Of a DNA stretch of 8,852 nucleotides, positions 5,061 to 8,852 are shown piece by piece. The DNA comes from Comamonadaceae bacterium. GTDB lineage: Bacteria > Pseudomonadota > Gammaproteobacteria > Burkholderiales > Burkholderiaceae_C. The DNA lies in the NCBI GenBank assembly GCA_947451445.1, contig CANFZJ010000101.1, positions 1-8,852 of the forward strand. The letters run 5' to 3'. The translations under genes were made by a program, and so were the position numbers. Positions within the stretch are counted from its first letter, which is position 1. Each line of letters starts with the position of its first letter. A model generated the notes under the pieces. That model saw only the letters and a list, made by a program, of their open reading frames with translations. It was not told the DNA's origin and searched no databases.

Positions 5061-6208
5061 GCGCACTCCCCGTACTCCCGATACTCCCTCTGGCGGGCAT
5101 CCGCGTCCTCGAATTCAGCCACATGGTGATGGGGCCCACCTGCGGCATGATCCTGGCCGACCTGGGTGCTGAGGTCATCAAGATCGAGCCACCCGGCGGC
5201 GACAAAACCCGCAGCCTGCCCGGCCTGGGCATAGGCTTCTTTCGCAGCTTCAACCGCAACAAAAAAAGCGTGGTGCTGGACATCAGCACCGCCGACGGCC
5301 AGGCCACCGCCAAAGAACTGGCCGCCCAGTGCGACGTGGTGTTGGAGAACTTTCGCCCCGGCCTGATGGAAAAGTTCGGGCTGGACTACGCCCACCTCTC
5401 CAACCTCCACCCCGGCCTGGTCTACGTCTCCCACAAGGGGTTTTTGCCCGGCCCGTATGAAAACCGGCTGGCGCTGGACGAAGTGGTGCAGATGATGGGT
5501 GGCCTGTCGTACATGACCGGCCCCGAAGGCCGCCCGCTGCGGGCGGGCACCTCGGTCAACGACATCATGGGCGGCATGTTTGGTGCCATTGGCGTCCTGG
5601 CCGCTTTGCGCGAGCGCGACCGCACCGGCAAAGGCCAGGAAATCCAGAGCGCGCTATTTGAAAACTGCGTCTTCCTCAGCGCCCAGCACATGCAGCAGTT
5701 TTTGATGACCCAGGAGCCGCCGCCGCCCATGCCCTCGCGGGTGTCGGCCTGGAGCGTGTACGACGTATTCACCCTGGCAGAAGGCGCCCAGCTGTTCATT
5801 GGCGCCGTGAGCGACAAACAATGGTTCACCCTGTGCAAGGTGCTGGACCGGCAAGACCTGGCCGACGACCCCGGCCTGCAAACCAACGCCCAGCGGGTGG
5901 CGGTGCGCCCGGCCCTGCTGGTACGCTTGGGCGAGATCCTGCAGCACCACACGCCCGAAGCACTATCGCCCAAGCTGGAGGCGGCAGGCATCCCCTACGC
6001 GCCCATCATGCGGCCCGACCAGTTGGTCAACGACCCGCACCTGAAAGCCAGCGGTGGCCTGGCCCCCATGCAAACGGACGACGGTGGCACCACCGACGTA
6101 GTGCTGCTACCCCTGACCATGGGCGGCCACCGCCCCGGCGTGCGCATGCCGCTCGCAGCCGTGGGCGAGCACACCGACGAAATCCTGGGTCGCCTGGCCC
6201 CACGCTGA
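5057..6208 (+). CDS. Family III CoA-transferase (CaiB/BaiF type)
   Basis: Family III enzymes move CoA from a donor thioester (often succinyl-CoA) to a carboxylic acid. Family hallmarks in the 383 residues are RVLEFSHMVMGP (16-27), LADLGAEVIKIEPPGGD (33-49), NFRPG (98-102) and GLDYAHL (108-114), with GAIGVLAALRERDRTGKGQ (176-194) further on. Its start codon overlaps the stop of the lyase-like gene (ATGA at 5057-5060), so the pair is probably made in fixed proportion. By context it activates the acid that the lyase then cleaves; the human family III enzyme SUGCT acts on HMG and glutarate, a fitting precedent. By eye alignment, the position of the catalytic Asp of formyl-CoA transferase (D169) is Glu here (E202 in SALFENC). 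A racemase or epimerase of the same fold is a less likely alternative. The donor and acceptor are not identifiable from sequence. Confidence 0.9.
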   Translation: MSALPVLPILPLAGIRVLEFSHMVMGPTCGMILADLGAEVIKIEPPGGDKTRSLPGLGIGFFRSFNRNKKSVVLDISTADGQATAKELAAQCDVVLENFRPGLMEKFGLDYAHLSNLHPGLVYVSHKGFLPGPYENRLALDEVVQMMGGLSYMTGPEGRPLRAGTSVNDIMGGMFGAIGVLAALRERDRTGKGQEIQSALFENCVFLSAQHMQQFLMTQEPPPPMPSRVSAWSVYDVFTLAEGAQLFIGAVSDKQWFTLCKVLDRQDLADDPGLQTNAQRVAVRPALLVRLGEILQHHTPEALSPKLEAAGIPYAPIMRPDQLVNDPHLKASGGLAPMQTDDGGTTDVVLLPLTMGGHRPGVRMPLAAVGEHTDEILGRLAPR

Positions 6209-6235
6209 TCCCCCTAAAAATAACGGAGACAAACG

Positions 6236-7213
6236 ATGCAAACCAGCATTTCCCGCCGCCTCGCCCTGGGTGCTATCGCCCAGGCCTGCACCTTCACCAC
6301 CTGGGCACAAAGCGTGCCCGACAAACCACTGCGCATCATCCTGCCCATCGGCGCAGGTTCAGGTGTCGATGCAATTGCACGGGTGGCAGCCCCCTCGCTG
6401 ATGAAAGCCCTGGGCGGCCAGCCCGTGGTGATGGAGAACCTGCCCGGCGCAGGCGGCATTACCGGTGCGTCGGCCCTGGCCAAGGCCGTACCCGACGGCC
6501 TGACCATTGGCATCGTGTCCAACAACCACGTCATCAACCCCAGCGTATTCAAGAAGATGCCCTATGACACGTTGGCCGACTTCACGCCCATCAGCATCAT
6601 GGGCGCTACCCCATTCGTGCTGGTGGTCAACCCAACCAAGATCGCGGCCAAGAACGTCAAAGAGCTGATTGCGCTACTCAAGGCCAAGCCCGACGCCTAC
6701 AACTACGGCTCGTCAGGCAACGGCACGGTGATCCACCTGGCGGGCGAAATGTTTGTCGATGAAGCGCAGGTGAAGATCCGCCACATCCCCTACAAAGGCA
6801 CGGGCGCGATGGTCACGGACCTGATCGGCGGGCAGGTGGACCTGGGCGTAGTGTCCTTGCCCGCCGCGCAGGCCCACCTCAAAAGCGGTGCCCTGCGCGC
6901 CATCGGCCTGTGCGGCAGCGCACGTACACCCGCCGCCCCCGACATCCCGACCATTGCCGAACAAGGTTTGCCCAACTACAGCATCGAAGGCTGGTTTGCC
7001 GTCGTCGGCCCGGCCAAGCTGCCCGCCGACCAGGTCAAACGCATCCACGACGCCTTTGTGGCCGCCTACGCCACATCCGAAGTCAAGGAAGCCATGGCCA
7101 AACAGGGCAATGTGGTCAACCCCACATCACCCGAAGTCGCCACCCAGTTTTTCCGCAGCGAAATGGCGCGCTACGCCGTGCTGGCCAAAAAATCGGGCAT
7201 CACCCTGGACTAA
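6236..7213 (+). CDS. Bug/TctC family periplasmic solute-binding protein
   Basis: This is a secreted binding protein of the tripartite tricarboxylate transporter (TTT) type, which usually captures carboxylates. Residues 1 to about 26 form a signal peptide with twin arginines (SRRLALG), a hydrophobic stretch and a likely cut near WAQS. The mature part opens with PLRIILPIGAGSGVDAIAR (31-49), matching the family P-x-x-GG-x-x-D-x-x-AR ligand loop; D45 is the expected carboxylate-contacting region. NLPGAGGITGA (69-79) and PDGLT (86-90) follow, then MPYDTLADFTPIS (108-120). The length of 325 residues is typical. It starts 27 bases after the CoA-transferase, with GGAG spaced 8 bases before ATG. No TctA/TctB membrane genes are in the window, so it may use a transporter encoded elsewhere or serve as a sensor. 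Such orphan copies are very common in Burkholderiales. Confidence 0.92.
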   Translation: MQTSISRRLALGAIAQACTFTTWAQSVPDKPLRIILPIGAGSGVDAIARVAAPSLMKALGGQPVVMENLPGAGGITGASALAKAVPDGLTIGIVSNNHVINPSVFKKMPYDTLADFTPISIMGATPFVLVVNPTKIAAKNVKELIALLKAKPDAYNYGSSGNGTVIHLAGEMFVDEAQVKIRHIPYKGTGAMVTDLIGGQVDLGVVSLPAAQAHLKSGALRAIGLCGSARTPAAPDIPTIAEQGLPNYSIEGWFAVVGPAKLPADQVKRIHDAFVAAYATSEVKEAMAKQGNVVNPTSPEVATQFFRSEMARYAVLAKKSGITLD

Positions 7214-7223
7214 GGAAAAAACC

Positions 7224-7748
7224 ATGCCCATCTACCGCCTAGGCCCCCTGGCCCCCACCATCGCCGACACCGCCTTTGTTGCTGCCGAGGCCACGCTGAT
7301 CGGCCAGGTCACGCTGGGCGAACGCAGCAGCGTCTGGTTTGGTGCCGTCATCCGGGCCGACAACGCGCCCATCCACATCGGCGCAGCCAGCAATGTGCAG
7401 GAAGGAGCCGTGCTGCATGCCGACCCTGGCTACCCGCTGACGCTGGGCGAGCGCGTCACCGTGGGCCACCAGGCCATGCTGCACGGCTGCACCGTGGGCG
7501 ACGGCTCACTGATCGGCATCCAGGCCGTGGTGCTCAACGGCGCGGTCATCGGCCAGCACTGCCTGGTGGGCGCGGGCGCGGTGGTGACCGAGCGCAAAGT
7601 TTTCCCCGACCGCAGCCTGATTCTGGGCGCACCCGCCAAAGTGGTGCGCACCCTGAGCGACGACGATGTGGCCGCCCTGGAGCGCAGCGCCGAGGGCTAC
7701 GCCCAGCGCGCCACCAGCTACCAAACCGATCTAAAGCGCATCGACTGA
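7224..7748 (+). CDS. Gamma-carbonic-anhydrase-like hexapeptide-repeat protein
   Basis: The 174-residue protein is a left-handed beta-helix with repeated hexapeptides, followed by a C-terminal helix (about 145-174). Residues of the Methanosarcina Cam active site are present with the right spacing: R44 and D46 (R59, D61), Q59 and H65 (Q75, H81), and H82 and H87 (H117, H122). Three histidines could therefore bind Zn or Fe at the trimer interface. Bacterial relatives (YrdA and PaaY types) include weak carbonic anhydrases and, for PaaY, a thioesterase that releases stalled CoA esters. In this operon a CoA-ester housekeeping role is plausible but inferred. The start is ATG at 7224, ten bases after the preceding stop; its ribosome binding site AAGGA overlaps that stop codon, suggesting coupling. 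It is the last gene of the apparent operon, followed by a hairpin. Confidence 0.88.
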   Translation: MPIYRLGPLAPTIADTAFVAAEATLIGQVTLGERSSVWFGAVIRADNAPIHIGAASNVQEGAVLHADPGYPLTLGERVTVGHQAMLHGCTVGDGSLIGIQAVVLNGAVIGQHCLVGAGAVVTERKVFPDRSLILGAPAKVVRTLSDDDVAALERSAEGYAQRATSYQTDLKRID

Positions 7749-7762
7749 CCTGCACGCATAAA

Positions 7763-7792
7763 TACTGCGCTACAGCCCATGGCAGCGCAGTA
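7763..7792 (+). terminator. Hairpin, likely end of the catabolic operon
   Basis: TACTGCGCT (7763-7771) and AGCGCAGTA (7784-7792) pair perfectly over 9 bp around a 12-nt loop, starting 14 bases after the last stop codon. Only a short ATTT follows, so it is a weak or Rho-assisted terminator. The similar AT flanks (AA upstream, ATT downstream) could allow some action on both strands. Confidence 0.5.
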
Positions 7793-7794
7793 AT

Positions 7795-7823
7795 TTGCAT
7801 TAAACCTGCGCAACCTTTAAGAA
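7795..7823 (+). promoter_or_regulatory. Tentative hppD promoter
   Basis: TTGCAT (7795-7800) and TAAGAA (7818-7823), 17 bases apart, are a weak sigma-70-like pair directly after the operon's terminal hairpin. The -10 is poor (3 of 6). Placement between a terminator and a well-separated gene is the main support. A weak ribosome binding site, AGAGAG (7846-7851), lies 9 bases before the hppD ATG. Confidence 0.3.
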
Positions 7824-7860
7824 AAAATTGCGCCATTCCTTTGACAGAGAGCACACCACC

Positions 7861-8852
7861 ATGGCAGATTTATTCGACAACCCGATGGGCCTGATGGGCT
7901 TTGAATTCGTGGAGTTCGCCTCCCCCACCCCCGGCGTGCTGGAGCCCGTGTTTGAGCGCATGGGCTTCACCCTGGTGGCCAAGCACCGCTCCAAAGACGT
8001 AGTGCTGTACCGCCAGGGCGACATCAACTTCATCATCAACCGCGAACCCAAGAGCGTGGCCGGTTACTTTGCGGCCGAACACGGCCCCAGCGCCTGCGGC
8101 ATGGCGTTTCGGGTCCAGGACTCGCACCACGCCTACAAACGCGCTTTGGCCCTGGGCGCCCAGCCCATCGAGCTGCACCCCGGCCCGATGGAGCTGAACC
8201 TGCCCGCCATCAAAGGCATTGGCGGCGCGCCGCTGTATTTAATCGACCGGTTTGAAGACGGCAAATCCATCTACGACATCGACTTTGACTTCATCGACGG
8301 CGTGGACCGCCACCCGGTGGGCCACGGCCTGCAGCTGATCGACCACTTGACGCACAACGTTTACCGGGGCCGCATGGCCTTCTGGGCCGACTACTACGAG
8401 CGGCTGTTCAACTTCCGCGAAATCCGCTTCTTCGACATCAAGGGCGAGTACACCGGCTTGACCAGCAAGGCACTGACCGCCCCGGACGGCAAGATCCGCA
8501 TCCCGCTGAACGAGGAAGCCCGCCAGGGCGGCGGCCAGATCGAAGAGTATTTGATGAAGTTCAACGGCGAAGGCATCCAGCACATCGCCCTGATCTGCGA
8601 CAACCTGCTTGCCACTGTAGACAGCCTGGCCCTGGCCGGTGTGCCACTGATGACCGCCCCCAACGAGGTGTACTACGAGATGCTGGACACCCGCCTGCCC
8701 GGCCATGGCCAGCCGGTGGCCGAGCTGCAAACCCGGGGCATCCTGATGGACGGATCGACCGAAGGCGGCACACCCCGCCTGCTGCTGCAGATCTTCTCGC
8801 AAACCCAGCTCGGCCCGGTGTTCTTCGAGTTCATCCAGCGCAAGGGCGACGA
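7861..8852 (+). CDS. hppD: 4-hydroxyphenylpyruvate dioxygenase (3' end beyond window)
   Basis: This non-heme Fe(II) enzyme turns 4-hydroxyphenylpyruvate into homogentisate in tyrosine catabolism; it is cytoplasmic. About 330 residues are visible, and the reading frame is still open at the window edge; bacterial members are about 355-370 long, so only the C-terminal helix region is missing. The iron triad is present: H162 in IDHLTHNV, H241 in GIQHIAL, and E323 in FFEFIQRKGD, each one residue on from the Pseudomonas enzyme (H161, H240, E322). The N-terminal degenerate half begins NPMGLMGFEFVEFASP. GPVFFEFIQRKGD is the family C-terminal signature. The gene is 112 bases after the carbonic-anhydrase-like gene, behind a hairpin, so it is probably a separate unit. 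Any metabolic link to the upstream operon (both routes can end in acetoacetate) is speculative. Confidence 0.97.
   Translation, partial: MADLFDNPMGLMGFEFVEFASPTPGVLEPVFERMGFTLVAKHRSKDVVLYRQGDINFIINREPKSVAGYFAAEHGPSACGMAFRVQDSHHAYKRALALGAQPIELHPGPMELNLPAIKGIGGAPLYLIDRFEDGKSIYDIDFDFIDGVDRHPVGHGLQLIDHLTHNVYRGRMAFWADYYERLFNFREIRFFDIKGEYTGLTSKALTAPDGKIRIPLNEEARQGGGQIEEYLMKFNGEGIQHIALICDNLLATVDSLALAGVPLMTAPNEVYYEMLDTRLPGHGQPVAELQTRGILMDGSTEGGTPRLLLQIFSQTQLGPVFFEFIQRKGD

Noticed and set aside
5422..5991. 189-codon minus-strand frame opposite the CoA-transferase gene
   Set aside because: Composition is Ser/Arg/Ala-rich without motifs, and the sense gene is clear.
6888..7223. Upstream extension of the gamma-carbonic-anhydrase frame into the Bug gene
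   Set aside because: The extended part is an out-of-frame, Pro/Ser-rich reading of the Bug gene; ATG 7224 has its own ribosome binding site and gives the standard family N-terminus.
8239..8802. 187-codon minus-strand frame opposite hppD
   Set aside because: The sense strand encodes a complete iron triad of HPPD; the antisense frame has only low-complexity Val/Gln/Ala sequence.
1..8852. CRISPR array, insertion sequence or transposase
   Set aside because: No regularly spaced direct repeats, no terminal inverted repeats with a transposase and no cas-like proteins were seen.

Overview
The window is high-GC DNA with compact, mostly co-directional genes and proteobacterial ribosomal and GTPase genes. 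It also carries a Bug-type (TctC) periplasmic binding protein next to a family III CoA-transferase. This combination points to a betaproteobacterium of the Burkholderiales, most likely the family Comamonadaceae (inferred from protein content and style, not from a database search).

Region 1 (1-2980) is conserved core. On the minus strand, rplU (L21), rpmA (L27) and obgE run as one block. A strong hairpin with a U-rich tail lies between rpmA and obgE, so obgE probably gets less read-through or has its own transcript. Divergent from rplU, ispB (polyprenyl diphosphate synthase, quinone side chain) runs on the plus strand from a perfect TATAAT -10 box, with a TTG start and no visible ribosome binding site.

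Region 2 (2981-3096) is a short junction between the convergent ispB and lysR genes. It holds a decayed tRNA-Pro-like gene. The whole cloverleaf can still be drawn, but the anticodon reads AGA, the acceptor stem has a mismatch, the D arm has lost a base, and the 3' end is CCG instead of CCA. It ends five bases before the lysR stop codon and marks the border between core and accessory DNA.

Region 3 (3097-7748) is an accessory catabolic cluster. A LysR-type regulator (minus) is divergent from an apparent operon: an HMG-CoA lyase-like enzyme, a family III (CaiB/BaiF) CoA-transferase overlapping it by ATGA, a Bug/TctC solute-binding protein, and a gamma-carbonic-anhydrase-like hexapeptide protein. 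The natural reading is this: the binding protein captures a carboxylate in the periplasm, the CoA-transferase activates it, and the lyase cleaves the 3-hydroxyacyl-CoA to acetyl-CoA plus a ketoacid. The LysR protein responds to the substrate or its CoA ester. The substrate is unknown; 3-hydroxy-3-methylglutarate or a related branched dicarboxylate is the leading guess. The 122-bp divergent region contains a symmetric ATTCCCAT/ATGGGAAT pair that looks like the operator.

Region 4 (7749-8852) begins with a hairpin that likely ends the operon. It is followed by hppD (4-hydroxyphenylpyruvate dioxygenase, tyrosine catabolism), whose 3' end runs off the window. No CRISPR array, insertion sequence, intact tRNA or rRNA gene was seen. 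The most unusual items are the tRNA remnant at the junction, the diverged active-site surroundings of the lyase and CoA-transferase pair, and a possibly leaderless lysR transcript.
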